From contig CAJXZG010000016.1 of NCBI GenBank assembly GCA_913063265.1, positions 1 to 64,000 on the forward strand: 64,000 bases of DNA. The letters are read 5' to 3'. The notes below the pieces were generated by a model, which saw only the letters and a program-made list of their open reading frames with translations, had not been told where the DNA came from and did no database searches. Positions 16,799 through 26,271 of the stretch are shown here, piece after piece (the stretch's first letter is position 1; each line of letters opens with the position of its first letter). This stretch comes from an uncultured Prolixibacteraceae bacterium. Its GTDB lineage: Bacteria; Bacteroidota; Bacteroidia; Bacteroidales; Prolixibacteraceae. The position numbers and the translations under genes are program-made.

Positions 16799-19700
16799 AT
16801 GATGCAGACGAGATTACCTAAAGCTCAGGGGTTGTATAGTCCTGATAATGAACATGACAATTGTGGGATTGGATTTGTTGCAAATATAAAAGGTAAACCA
16901 TCTAACGATATAGTAATGAGAGGACTTGAGGTCCTGAGAAATATGGATCACAGGGGAGCTACCGGAGCAGATAATTCAACCGGAGATGGAGCGGGATTAT
17001 TGATGCAGATTCCTCATGAATTCATTGTTGATGTGTTAAAGTTAAATGTTGGGCCAAAAGGAAAATACGGAACGGGTTTGGTATTTCTCCCGAAAGATGA
17101 ACTTGAAGCCAATGTTTGTATTGAGGCATTGACAAGAAATATTGAAACTGAAGGACTTACACTTTTAGGATATCGCGACGTACCTGTGGATAAATCAGCA
17201 CCCGGAGAAATTGCTAAAACTACTGAACCAATTATCAAACAGGTTTTTGTAAAAGCAAACCTCGAACTGGATGCCCTTGAAAGGAAACTTTTTATAGTTC
17301 GAAAATTAGCGGAAAAGGAAATCAGGGAATCAAATCTGAAGTATAAGGATGGTTTTTATCAGCCTAGTTTTTCTGCAAAGACTATTATTTATAAGGGAAT
17401 GTTAACGCCCGATCAATTACGTGACTATTATCTCGATTTTAAAAACGAAAAATTTAAAAGTGCTATCGCCCTTGTGCATTCTCGTTTTAGTACGAACACT
17501 TTTCCTACCTGGGATTTGGCACAACCCTTCCGTATTGTTGCTCACAATGGAGAAATCAATACTGTAAAAGGTAACCGATTATGGATGCAGGCTCGGGAGG
17601 GATTAATGAAATCCGAGGTATTTGGTGAAGACCTGAAAAAAATTCTTCCTGTAATTCAACCCGGGAAATCAGACTCGGCATCTTTTGATAATGTGCTTGA
17701 ATTTCTTCACATGACCGGGAGATCGCTTCCACATTCATTGTGTATGATGATTCCGGAATCTTTTAATCAAAAGAATCCAATTCCTGAGAGTTTAAAAGCT
17801 TTTTACGAATATCATTCTACAATTATGGAACCCTGGGACGGTCCGGCTTCTATGGTATTTTCTGATGGAAGATACATAGGTGGAACACTGGACAGGAATG
17901 GATTGCGTCCATCTCGTTATGTGATTACCAAAAACGACTTGATTGTTATGGGCTCAGAAGTTGGAGTTCAGACCTTCAAAGCTGAAGAGATCAAAGAAAA
18001 AGGGCGTTTACGTCCGGGAAAAATATTGTTGGTTGATACACAGTTAGGAATAATAATTCCTGATGAAGAAGTAAAAGACCAGCTTAGCAGAAGGAATCCT
18101 TATCAGATGTGGTTAAAAGAAAACCGCATGATGATGAAAGATATCAAAGTTAAGAAACGTCGGCCTTCTTCAATCGAGAATTTTGAAATGTATTCAAAGG
18201 TGTTTGGATTTTCGAAAGAAGACATGTACGAGATTATTCAACCAATGAGCCAAAACGGTGTTGAACCCACCGGTTCGATGGGTAACGATGCACCGCCTGC
18301 AGTTTTCTCAGATAAGCCAAAACGCTTCTTCGATTACTTTAAACAAATGTTTGCCCAGGTAACCAATCCGCCAATCGATCCTATTCGTGAAGGTCTGGTT
18401 ATGGCATTGACAAATTATATAGGTTCTTTACATTCCAATATACTGGATGAAAATCCACAACATTGTAAACTTATAAAATTTACAGAGCCTCTTTTAACAA
18501 ATACAGACATCGGTAAAATAAAAGATCTCAAAGACGAAATGTTTTCGCACAAAAAAGTGCAGATGATGTTTCCTGTAAAAGAGGGCCTTAAAGGTTTTGA
18601 AAAGGCAATAGAACGTATGCTTTCAGAAGCCGAATCTGCAGTTGACGAAAAGAAAAACTATATTCTGCTAACAGATAAAATTGTTTCAGAAGAATTAGCA
18701 CCGATACCTTCACTGCTGGCTGTTGCTGCGGTTCATCATCATCTGATTAAAAAACAAAAGCGAATGCAGGTGGGAATTATCGTTGAAACCGGAGAAGCAA
18801 GAGAAGTAAACCATTTTGCATTATTGCTTGGTTTTGGTGCCAGTGTAATTAATCCATATATGGCTTATGCGGCAATCGACCATATTGTCAAAGAAGGTAA
18901 ACTTGATATCGAATATAAAGAAGCACGTAAAAATTACATGAAAGCGGTTAATAAAGGTTTATTAAAAGTTTTCTCTAAAATGGGTATTTCTACACTTCGA
19001 AGTTATCATGGTGCACAAATTTTTGAGGCAATTGGAGTCAGTCAGGAAATAATTGACAAATATTTTACCGGCACCACAACAAAAATAGGTGGAGTAGGTA
19101 TACAAGAAATTTGTCAGGAGGCTACCATGTTCCATCAGGAAGGTTTTAAAGAAGATAATGCTCCTGAGCCTTTCAGATTTGAAAGCAACGGGAATTATGC
19201 ATGGAGAAAAAACGGTGAACACCATGCCTGGAATCCTGAAACCATTGGATTATTGCAATGGGCAACACGTACAAACGATTATGAAAAATATAAGGAATTT
19301 AGCCGTTTGGTTGACGAACAAAACAAAAAGCCATCATTTATCAGAAGCTGTTTCAACTTTAAGAAGAATCCAATTCCAATTGAGGAAGTAGAACCAATTG
19401 AGGAAATTATGAAACGCTTTGTGACGGGTGCGATGTCTTATGGGTCAATTAGTAAAGAGGCACATGAAGCATTGGCAGTCACAATGAATACCATCGGCGG
19501 AAGAAGTAATACAGGTGAAGGAGGGGAGGATCCTGCACGATTTGGTACATTAAAAAACAGTAAGATCAAACAGGTTGCATCCGGGCGTTTTGGCGTAACC
19601 AATAACTATCTTACAAATGCAGAAGAACTTCAGATCAAAATTGCACAGGGTGCAAAACCGGGAGAAGGTGGACAGTTGCCAGGATTTAAGGTAAACAAGA

Positions 19701-21322
19701 TTATCGCAAAAACACGTAATTCAACTCCCGGTATTACCTTAATTTCTCCGCCACCACATCACGATATATATTCAATTGAGGACCTTGCCCAGTTAATCTA
19801 CGATCTTAAAATTACCAATCCACGGGCAAAAGTGTCAGTGAAACTGGTATCTGAAGATGGTGTTGGTACAATTGCAGCAGGTGTTTCAAAAGCTTTTTCT
19901 GATGTAATTATCATTGCCGGTGCTGATGGAGGAACAGGGGCAAGCCCCGCCAGCTCAATAAAGCATGCCGGATTACCGGTAGAATTGGGAATCGCGGAGA
20001 CTCAGCAAACACTCGTTCTCAATAATCTTCGGGGGCGTGTTAAACTCCAGGTTGACGGACAGTTGAAAAATGGCCGCGATGTAATAGCGTTGGCTTGTCT
20101 GGGAGGCGAGGAATTTGGATTCTCAACTTCGGCACTCATTGTACTCGGATGTATTATGATGAGAAAATGCCATATGAATACTTGTCCGGCAGGTATTGCA
20201 ACCCAGGATAAGTCATTAAGAAAACGTTTTATCGGAAAATCTGATTTTACAGTAAACTATTTCAAATTCATCGCCCAGGAAATTCGTGAATATCTGGCTG
20301 AAATGGGATTCCGTAAATTTGATGAAATTGTTGGACGTACCGACCTGCTTGAAGTAAACAAGGAAGTTACCAACTGGAAGATGAAAACAGTGGATTTCTC
20401 AAAATTGCTGTATTTGCCAAAAGAAGCACAAGATGTAGATATTCATAATACACATCCTAATACCCAGGATACAAAAGACCATTTGGATTACGAACTGATT
20501 CGTGATGCTAAAAAAGCATTAAACGGAGCCGAGAAAGTATGGATCTCTAAAAGCATTGTAAATGTTGACCGCACAGTGGGTGCTATGCTTTCAGGTGAAG
20601 TCTCAAAACGATATGGTGAAGCAGGATTACCGGAAGATACAATTAATACTACTTTCCATGGTACGGCAGGTCAAAGTTTTGGCGCTTTCCTGGTAAAAGG
20701 AGTTACATTCCGCTTGGAGGGCGATACCAACGATTATATTGGGAAAGGACTTTCAGGAGGTAAAATTGTTGTTGTTCCTCCGGTTGGTTCAACTTTTAAA
20801 CCTGAAAAGAATATCATTATCGGGAATACATCCTTTTATGGAGCTACAAACGGAGAAGCCTATATCAGGGGTGTAGCAGGCGAACGTTTCTGTGTACGAA
20901 ATTCCGGAGCAAAAGCAGTTATTGAAGGTACGGGAGACCATTGTTGTGAATATATGACAGGTGGAAGGGTTGTAGTACTTGGAAAAACAGGAAGAAACTT
21001 TGCTGCAGGTATGAGCGGCGGTATAGCTTATGTTTTGGATGAAAATGGTGACTTTGATTATTACTGTAATAAAGGGCTGGTCGACTTAACTCCGGTTGAA
21101 GATAAAGCAGACATAAAAGAACTGCAGACTATGATTAACAATCACTTGTTAAATACACAAAGTACACTGGCCTCGAAGATTCTTACAAGATGGGAAGAGT
21201 ATCTCCCACAATTTGTAAAAGTGATTCCGTTCGAATACAAGAAGGTTCTTGAAGAACAAAAACTGAAGGAATTGAAACGGAAATTACAATTAACTGAAGA
21301 CGATCCTTCACGTCACGAATAA
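16799..21322 (+). CDS. gltB: Glutamate synthase, large subunit
   Basis: 1507 residues, the normal size. It makes glutamate from glutamine and 2-oxoglutarate. After a short propeptide, Cys22 in NEHDNCGIGFVA is the expected N-terminal nucleophile of the class II amidotransferase domain (about 22-430). A central linker domain follows, then the FMN/2-oxoglutarate synthase barrel (about 860-1230) with GEGGEDPAR, IIAGADGGTGASP and the 3Fe-4S cysteines in MMRKCHMNTCPAGIATQ. The C-terminal beta-helix (about 1280-1490) has repeated G-rich turns (GGKIVV, GGRVVVLG, SGGIAYV). gltD follows 38 bases later in the same operon. Confidence 0.98.
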   Translation: MMQTRLPKAQGLYSPDNEHDNCGIGFVANIKGKPSNDIVMRGLEVLRNMDHRGATGADNSTGDGAGLLMQIPHEFIVDVLKLNVGPKGKYGTGLVFLPKDELEANVCIEALTRNIETEGLTLLGYRDVPVDKSAPGEIAKTTEPIIKQVFVKANLELDALERKLFIVRKLAEKEIRESNLKYKDGFYQPSFSAKTIIYKGMLTPDQLRDYYLDFKNEKFKSAIALVHSRFSTNTFPTWDLAQPFRIVAHNGEINTVKGNRLWMQAREGLMKSEVFGEDLKKILPVIQPGKSDSASFDNVLEFLHMTGRSLPHSLCMMIPESFNQKNPIPESLKAFYEYHSTIMEPWDGPASMVFSDGRYIGGTLDRNGLRPSRYVITKNDLIVMGSEVGVQTFKAEEIKEKGRLRPGKILLVDTQLGIIIPDEEVKDQLSRRNPYQMWLKENRMMMKDIKVKKRRPSSIENFEMYSKVFGFSKEDMYEIIQPMSQNGVEPTGSMGNDAPPAVFSDKPKRFFDYFKQMFAQVTNPPIDPIREGLVMALTNYIGSLHSNILDENPQHCKLIKFTEPLLTNTDIGKIKDLKDEMFSHKKVQMMFPVKEGLKGFEKAIERMLSEAESAVDEKKNYILLTDKIVSEELAPIPSLLAVAAVHHHLIKKQKRMQVGIIVETGEAREVNHFALLLGFGASVINPYMAYAAIDHIVKEGKLDIEYKEARKNYMKAVNKGLLKVFSKMGISTLRSYHGAQIFEAIGVSQEIIDKYFTGTTTKIGGVGIQEICQEATMFHQEGFKEDNAPEPFRFESNGNYAWRKNGEHHAWNPETIGLLQWATRTNDYEKYKEFSRLVDEQNKKPSFIRSCFNFKKNPIPIEEVEPIEEIMKRFVTGAMSYGSISKEAHEALAVTMNTIGGRSNTGEGGEDPARFGTLKNSKIKQVASGRFGVTNNYLTNAEELQIKIAQGAKPGEGGQLPGFKVNKIIAKTRNSTPGITLISPPPHHDIYSIEDLAQLIYDLKITNPRAKVSVKLVSEDGVGTIAAGVSKAFSDVIIIAGADGGTGASPASSIKHAGLPVELGIAETQQTLVLNNLRGRVKLQVDGQLKNGRDVIALACLGGEEFGFSTSALIVLGCIMMRKCHMNTCPAGIATQDKSLRKRFIGKSDFTVNYFKFIAQEIREYLAEMGFRKFDEIVGRTDLLEVNKEVTNWKMKTVDFSKLLYLPKEAQDVDIHNTHPNTQDTKDHLDYELIRDAKKALNGAEKVWISKSIVNVDRTVGAMLSGEVSKRYGEAGLPEDTINTTFHGTAGQSFGAFLVKGVTFRLEGDTNDYIGKGLSGGKIVVVPPVGSTFKPEKNIIIGNTSFYGATNGEAYIRGVAGERFCVRNSGAKAVIEGTGDHCCEYMTGGRVVVLGKTGRNFAAGMSGGIAYVLDENGDFDYYCNKGLVDLTPVEDKADIKELQTMINNHLLNTQSTLASKILTRWEEYLPQFVKVIPFEYKKVLEEQKLKELKRKLQLTEDDPSRHE

Positions 21323-21360
21323 AATCTTCGAATTATTAACTGAAAAAAAGAAAACAAGAT

Positions 21361-22785
21361 ATGGGAGATCCAAAAGGATTTATGACAGTACCTCGCATTG
21401 AAGCCGGTTACCGACCGGTAAACGAGAGGGTTTATGACTATGGTGAGGTAGAACAGACCTTAAACGAAAATGATAGAAAATTACAGGCATCGCGATGTAT
21501 GGATTGCGGTATTCCATTCTGTCACTGGGGTTGCCCGGTGGGAAGTAAAATTCCTGAATGGCAGGATGCGGTTTATCGCGGTGAAAAAGCAGAAGCTTAC
21601 TACATTTTACACTCTACAAACAGTTTCCCTGAAATTACAGGCCGGGTTTGTCCGGCACCTTGCGAGAAATCGTGTGTTTTGGCCATTCATGAAGAGGCTG
21701 TAACAATTCGTGAAAACGAATGTGCCACAGTTGAACAGGCATTTGAAGCCGGTATTGTAGTTGCCAATCCACCTAAAACAAGAACAGGAAAAAAAGTGGC
21801 CGTGATTGGTTCAGGTCCTGCCGGACTGTCTGCTGCTGATTTATTAAACAGAGCAGGACATTTGGTTACAGTATTTGAAAAAAATGATGCCATTGGCGGT
21901 TTACTTCGCTACGGTATTCCTGATTTTAAACTGAATAAGAGAGTTATTGATCGCCGTTTGGAATTGTTTGTTGAAGAAGGTATTATTTTTAAACCTAATG
22001 TAAATGTTGGAGTTGATATTTCGAAAGAGGATTTATTAAAAAAATTCGATGCAGTTTTGTTGGCAATTGGAGCTGAAAAACCACGTGACCTGCCTGTCGA
22101 AGGACGTGATCTGGATGGTGTTCATTTTGCAATGGATTTTCTGATGCAACAAAATAAAGTAGTAGCCGGGCAAACAATAAAGAGAGGAACAAAAATTACT
22201 GCCAAAAATAAAAATGTATTGGTAATTGGTGGTGGCGATACAGGTTCTGATTGTGTCGGAACATCTATCCGACAAAGTGCCAAATCAGTTACTCAAATTG
22301 AGATTTTACCAAAACCTCCAAAGAAAAGAGTAAACAATAATCCTTGGCCATACTGGCCCGATACTTTACGTACATCCAGTTCGCACAAGGAAGGTTGTGA
22401 ACGTCGCTGGAGCCTTTCAACTAAACGTTTTATAGGGCAGGATGGAAAATTGAAGCAGGTTGAACTGGTAAAAGTTGAATGGAATAAGGATGAAAATGGT
22501 CGATGGAATATGACTGAAGTTCCCGGAACAACTGAAATAATTGATGTGGATTTGGTGCTTCTTTCAATGGGCTTCACTCAGCCCGTTCACGAAGGATTGT
22601 TGAGCGATATTGGTGTTGAATACGACCAGCGAGGAAATGTAAAAGTTGACAATAAAAAACAATCATCGGTTGCAAAAGTATTTGCTGCCGGCGATGCAGA
22701 AAAAGGTGCAAGTTTAGTTGTACACGCTATCGAAGCGGGTAAAGTTGCAGCTAAAAATATGGATGCCTTTTTACGTGAAGAGTAA
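21361..22785 (+). CDS. gltD: Glutamate synthase, small subunit (NADPH-dependent)
   Basis: 474 residues. It feeds electrons from NADPH through FAD and two 4Fe-4S clusters to GltB. The N-terminal cysteine-rich domain reads CMDCGIPFCHWGCPVGSKIPEW and GRVCPAPCEKSC. The FAD Rossmann motif VIGSGPAGLSAADLL follows near residue 147, and the NAD(P)H Rossmann motif VIGGGDTGSDCVG near residue 287. A C-terminal FAD contact, VFAAGDAEKGASLVVHAI, closes it. Completely standard, and second gene of the operon. Confidence 0.98.
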   Translation: MGDPKGFMTVPRIEAGYRPVNERVYDYGEVEQTLNENDRKLQASRCMDCGIPFCHWGCPVGSKIPEWQDAVYRGEKAEAYYILHSTNSFPEITGRVCPAPCEKSCVLAIHEEAVTIRENECATVEQAFEAGIVVANPPKTRTGKKVAVIGSGPAGLSAADLLNRAGHLVTVFEKNDAIGGLLRYGIPDFKLNKRVIDRRLELFVEEGIIFKPNVNVGVDISKEDLLKKFDAVLLAIGAEKPRDLPVEGRDLDGVHFAMDFLMQQNKVVAGQTIKRGTKITAKNKNVLVIGGGDTGSDCVGTSIRQSAKSVTQIEILPKPPKKRVNNNPWPYWPDTLRTSSSHKEGCERRWSLSTKRFIGQDGKLKQVELVKVEWNKDENGRWNMTEVPGTTEIIDVDLVLLSMGFTQPVHEGLLSDIGVEYDQRGNVKVDNKKQSSVAKVFAAGDAEKGASLVVHAIEAGKVAAKNMDAFLREE

Positions 22786-22827
22786 ATAATAGCAATAGAT
22801 ATTGCATTTATTAGACAGCGCAGTTTT

Positions 22828-22919
22828 AAAGAGGTTGTCGGCAAAAAACAAGATTTAATTAAATCAAACTATCACTTTCCCTTGACCAGAATGTGACTTG
22901 GCCGACTCCTCTTTTTTTA
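22828..22919 (+). terminator. Terminator-like long inverted repeat after gltD
   Basis: AAAGAGG..GTCGGC (22828-22842) pairs with GCCGAC.CCTCTTT (22901-22914), with one or two unpaired bases in the middle and a 58-base loop. A run of seven Ts follows on the plus strand. The long loop is unusual for a terminator, so a small decayed element with inverted ends is the alternative. Confidence 0.5.
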
Positions 22920-22941
22920 TGTTGCCAGTCGATTGACAAAT

Positions 22942-22951
22942 TTATCTTTAA
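22942..22951 (+). repeat. Left copy of 10-bp direct repeat (putative target-site duplication)
   Basis: TTATCTTTAA, identical to 23214-23223. The two copies immediately flank the inverted-repeat element, as expected for a target duplication made on insertion. Confidence 0.6.
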
Positions 22952-23213
22952 CGTGAATTCGGGATAAGCTATCAATCACAGAATGTCATAAGTGCGTCAG
23001 ATTTGAGTTATAAAATTTGAAGGAATAACGGGTTATTTTTAGGATTTTATGGCTCAAAGATGACGTGCTTTGAACTTTCCTTTTCAAGGCTTTGAAAATT
23101 TTAACATATACTGCTCCAAATTTTATTGAATTATCCCGATAGTCCTTCTAAAATTTGGCTTGTCTTTGTAAAAATTTTCTAAAGCTGTGACGATATCTTA
23201 TCCCGAGCTCACG
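22952..23213. mobile_element. MITE-like non-autonomous element, 262 bp
   Basis: The ends are inverted repeats of about 30 bp: left CGTGAATTCGGGATAAGC.. and right, read inverted, CGTGAGCTCGGGATAAGA.., both running on to a TCACAG block. About 25 of 30 positions agree, with one 1-base gap. A 10-bp direct repeat flanks it on both sides. The interior has no open reading frame of note and carries a smaller inverted repeat, CCAAATTTTA/TAAAATTTGG. Size, inverted ends and target duplication fit a miniature inverted-repeat transposable element. A 10-bp duplication would suit mobilisation by an IS4-type transposase, but that is inference; no transposase gene is in the window. Confidence 0.65.
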
Positions 23214-23223
23214 TTATCTTTAA
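23214..23223 (+). repeat. Right copy of 10-bp direct repeat (putative target-site duplication)
   Basis: TTATCTTTAA, matching 22942-22951 without mismatch, directly abutting the right inverted end. Confidence 0.6.
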
Positions 23224-23527
23224 GCAATTATTCCAATTGTTTAGTATAAATCAATTGTAAAAAAAGAGACCCCCAAAAGAGAGCCTCATTTTGCTTTATG
23301 AACATCGTATGGGAGAGTTGTTTAACAGCTTTATGCTACTGAATGTATTTTTTAGATTTCTGTTGTACCAATCGATGTAAAAATAATCCGAAATACAGTT
23401 AACACAGATTAATAGGATTGAAAATATGTTAAATAAAATTGACCGATGTTAAAATCGTTAATTTGTGTAAACAAAAAGGCGGAAGTCAGAAGTCAGAATT
23501 TGGAAGAGGAAGTTTAAAAAGTAATGA

Positions 23528-24109
23528 TTAATTACAAATTACCAATTGAAAAGCTCCCTTTCCAAAATATTCCGAATGTAAAATTTTGAATCCGTGTTGA
23601 GGAAGAATCTGGTTTAAACCGCCCATTTGATAATATGATTTAAAATTTCTGTTGTGTTCTTTTCCGGCTAAAAACTCAGCGACCCGGCTTCCTGTTCCGG
23701 CGTAGTTTTTGGGAAGTGGAATTGCGTAGTCAACAATTAGCAGTTTATCCGAAATTCTTTTAATTTCTTTTAAGATCGAAGAAAATAATTCAGAAGAAAA
23801 CTGATGTAATGCAAGGCTCATTATTGCCACATCAAATTTTTCAGAGTTAAAAATCGAAAGGTCGCTGGCATCACAAACTAAAAATTTTGAATTAGGAATA
23901 TTTCTTTTTGATGCGTACTCAATCATTGATTCAGACAAATCAATCCCGGTTACCGAAGAAGCAAATTCTGAAATCTCAGCCAGCTGTGCACCTGTACCAC
24001 AGGCTATGTCAATAACCTTTTCTCCTGCGTTTATACGGGATGCAACATGTTGTCGCATAGGTTTTAATATCGGATCGATTAAAGTGCTGTAAATTATCCC
24101 TGATTCCAT
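23528..24109 (-). CDS. Class I SAM-dependent methyltransferase
   Basis: About 193 residues from the ATG at 24109 (MESGIIYSTLIDPILKPMRQHV). The frame continues 49 codons upstream, but that part overlaps the divergent ChaN-like gene and is probably not translated. Motif I, VIDIACGTGAQLAEI, binds SAM; the acidic GIDLSESMIEYA and the VCDASDL loop follow, then IMSLALHQF. This matches the Methyltransf_11/25 (UbiE-like) fold. The substrate cannot be told. The gene is divergent from the ChaN-like lipoprotein, with starts 82 bases apart. Confidence 0.85.
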   Translation of the reverse strand: MESGIIYSTLIDPILKPMRQHVASRINAGEKVIDIACGTGAQLAEISEFASSVTGIDLSESMIEYASKRNIPNSKFLVCDASDLSIFNSEKFDVAIMSLALHQFSSELFSSILKEIKRISDKLLIVDYAIPLPKNYAGTGSRVAEFLAGKEHNRNFKSYYQMGGLNQILPQHGFKILHSEYFGKGAFQLVICN

Positions 24110-24191
24110 CGTTAAAGTATTCCTGTAAATTAATTCAAAACTATTAAACTGATTTGTTTTTTTATTGTTGTACAATAAAAAATTAAAATCA

Positions 24192-25061
24192 ATGAGAAAA
24201 TTAACGTATGCCATTCTGGCAATTTCTTTTATTCTTTTTTCGGCATTTAAAACCAATAAGCCAGCTTATTCCCTTTATAATGAGAAAGGAAAAGATATTA
24301 AATATGACAAACTGTTAAAACAAGCTCTGGAAGCTGATATTGTTCTTTTTGGTGAGTTGCACGATAACGCCATTGCACATTGGCTGCAGTTGGAATTAAC
24401 AAAAGATTTGTATGAAGTAAAAAAAGAAAATCTGATACTTGGCGCAGAAATGTTTGAAAGTGATAACCAGGTAATTTTAGATGAATATTTAAATGGATTG
24501 ATTTCTCAAAGTAGTTTTGAAAAAGAAGTAAGGTTATGGCCAAACTACAAAACGGATTATAAACCTTTGGTGGAGTTTGCGAAGAAAAACAATTTAATTT
24601 TTGTAGCAACGAATATTCCTCGTAGGTATGCAGCATTGGTTAATAAGAAAGGATTTGAAGGATTAGAAGATTTATCGGACAATGCAAGAGAGTTTATCCC
24701 ACCCTTACCTATTCAATATGATTCAACTTTAAACAGTTACAAAAGTATGATGGAAATGACGGGTATGGGGAGCCATGTAACTCCAAATTTTCCAAAGGCA
24801 CAGGCTGTAAAAGATGCCACTATGGCTTATCATATTATGGAATACTGGGAAAATGGAAAATCACTGATTCATTATCATGGCGCTTATCATTCTCAGGATT
24901 ACGAAAGTATTTACTGGTATTTAAAACAAGCCAATCCAGAGCTTAAAATTGTAACCATTCATACAGTTTCTCAGGAAGATATCTCCACGTTGGAGGAGAG
25001 TAATACCGGCAAAGCAGATTTTACCATTTGTGTGGATAAGGATATGACAAAAACAAGATAA
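24192..25061 (+). CDS. ChaN-family (DUF399) haem-binding-like lipoprotein or exported protein
   Basis: About 289 residues from the ATG at 24192; an upstream TTG would only extend into the promoter. The N terminus, MRKLTYAILAISFILFSAF, is a signal or anchor sequence without an obvious lipobox Cys. The core has the ChaN/Tiki signature GELHDNAIAHWLQLEL near residue 55, LILGAEMFESDNQ, and the late histidine motif IHYHGAYHSQDYESI. ChaN of Campylobacter binds haem as a dimer and is linked to iron uptake; others in the superfamily are metalloproteases, and the paired E/H residues are kept here. It ends four bases before the convergent DUF4136 gene. Confidence 0.85.
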   Translation: MRKLTYAILAISFILFSAFKTNKPAYSLYNEKGKDIKYDKLLKQALEADIVLFGELHDNAIAHWLQLELTKDLYEVKKENLILGAEMFESDNQVILDEYLNGLISQSSFEKEVRLWPNYKTDYKPLVEFAKKNNLIFVATNIPRRYAALVNKKGFEGLEDLSDNAREFIPPLPIQYDSTLNSYKSMMEMTGMGSHVTPNFPKAQAVKDATMAYHIMEYWENGKSLIHYHGAYHSQDYESIYWYLKQANPELKIVTIHTVSQEDISTLEESNTGKADFTICVDKDMTKTR

Positions 25062-25065
25062 TTGT

Positions 25066-25665
25066 TTATTTTATCGGGTAGGTTTTCATGATTTTTTTTA
25101 CTGCTCTTTTTATATCATCATCCATAGTTTGAGAGTTTAAATTTGTAGTTTTCATTGCCACGGTTTCCCAAATTAATTCCTCTTTTTTTGCATCGTAAGC
25201 CGAGACAATTAAAGTACCTTCATTAAAAACTCTTTCTCCCTGTGTTGTGCCGGTAATTGCAAATCCGGGTCCCCAACCGTATCCCGGTCCAAAACCATAG
25301 TACATTCCATAGCCATATCCGTATCCGTACATCCCAAACCGGGTATTTCCGCCAATGTAGGTAGATTGAGTTTGAGTAAATGTTTCTTTCCGTTTCTCGG
25401 TAACCATAAATAAACTGATGATGATATCACCTTCGCCTTCTTTAACCACTTCAAGCCCTCTTTTCTTAAACTCATTTTGAAAAGCTGACTCAATTCTTTT
25501 TTTGCTGAACATGTTCCCAAATATGTCACCGTCAGTCCAGCCATAAAATTCTACGGTTTTGTATTGTGAAAAATCGATACTTTTGTTGTATTCATTTAAC
25601 ACAGTTAAGGGATTGCAGGAAATAATAACAAGTCCGGTAAAAATTATCAGGAGAATTTTTTTCAT
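25066..25665 (-). CDS. DUF4136 lipoprotein
   Basis: 199 residues with a lipoprotein signal, MKKILLIIFTGLVIISC, Cys17 being the lipidated residue. The opening of the mature domain (IDFSQYKTVEFYGW) and the Gly/Tyr-rich loop YGYGYGMYYGFGPGYGWGPG are usual in DUF4136 envelope proteins of unknown role. The domain ends with TLIVSAYDAKKEELIWE and the KRAVKKIMKTYP tail helix. No functional partner is obvious nearby. Confidence 0.88.
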   Translation of the reverse strand: MKKILLIIFTGLVIISCNPLTVLNEYNKSIDFSQYKTVEFYGWTDGDIFGNMFSKKRIESAFQNEFKKRGLEVVKEGEGDIIISLFMVTEKRKETFTQTQSTYIGGNTRFGMYGYGYGYGMYYGFGPGYGWGPGFAITGTTQGERVFNEGTLIVSAYDAKKEELIWETVAMKTTNLNSQTMDDDIKRAVKKIMKTYPIK

Positions 25666-25791
25666 CTAGACGCGTGTTTTGAATGTTTCGCTAAAGTAAT
25701 GTATTAATTACAACATTATACTTAATTTGAAATCAAAAAAAAGACTGAATTCAATCGAAAACAGCCATTATATTAACTTTTAAGAATTGTT

Positions 25792-26271
25792 TTAATGTTT
25801 GTGACTTTCAAAGTACGTATGTTCAAACGCATGTAGTTTTTCTCTCATGTATTCCACATTTGCTACATCTGTGGTTTGTTTGCTTTTCATTGCAAATACC
25901 AGAATGTTGTGTAACAACTCCAGTTGTTTTGTATATTTTCTGTACGCTTCCTCATCACTTGCTGAAGTTGGTTTAATACGTTGGTGTAAAAAATACTGAC
26001 TAACAATATCCTGTACTTCCAGTGCATGTTGTTCTTTGTTGTTTACCCAACGAACCAACTGGTTATAATCCGGATTTTCCTGAGATGACAATTCTTTAAT
26101 TTGGTTCATCGATTTTTCGATAGTAGTAAAATGTTCGTACAATAAAGCCACACGAACCGAATCTCCGTAAATCCCACAAGGAATTTCACAATGTGCCTGC
26201 GATTCCAGACTTGATAAGCTTAATATTCCAACTAAAAAAACTGCTGTAAAAAGTTGAGTTAATTTTTTCAT
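25792..26271 (-). CDS. sodN: Exported nickel superoxide dismutase (Ni-SOD)
   Basis: 159 residues. Residues 1-26 are a Sec signal peptide ending SQA. Cleavage there would expose HCEIPCGIY, the Ni-hook of NiSOD (HCxxPCGxY). His27, Cys28 and Cys32 of the precursor would be His1, Cys2 and Cys6 of the mature enzyme, which bind Ni through the free N-terminal amine. The rest is the four-helix bundle of the family, with IEKSMNQIKEL and NQLVRWVNNKEQHALEVQDIVSQYFL. In actinomycetes the leader is removed by the SodX protease; here signal peptidase I would do it and place the enzyme in the periplasm. No sodX-like gene is adjacent. Confidence 0.9.
   Translation of the reverse strand: MKKLTQLFTAVFLVGILSLSSLESQAHCEIPCGIYGDSVRVALLYEHFTTIEKSMNQIKELSSQENPDYNQLVRWVNNKEQHALEVQDIVSQYFLHQRIKPTSASDEEAYRKYTKQLELLHNILVFAMKSKQTTDVANVEYMREKLHAFEHTYFESHKH

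Larger units (their letters stand above)
22786..23527. other. Long non-coding region holding a terminator-like repeat and a MITE-like element
   Basis: 742 bases without a supportable gene between gltD and the convergent methyltransferase. It contains an inverted repeat at 22828-22914, the 262-bp MITE-like element at 22952-23213 and short GGAAGTC-type repeats at 23480-23497. The stretch 23230-23480 shows nothing I can name. Confidence 0.8.

Noticed and set aside
22036-22275. Antisense open frames inside gltD and other long genes
   Set aside because: They mirror codon bias of the strong coding frame; none has a signal, motif or spacing of its own.
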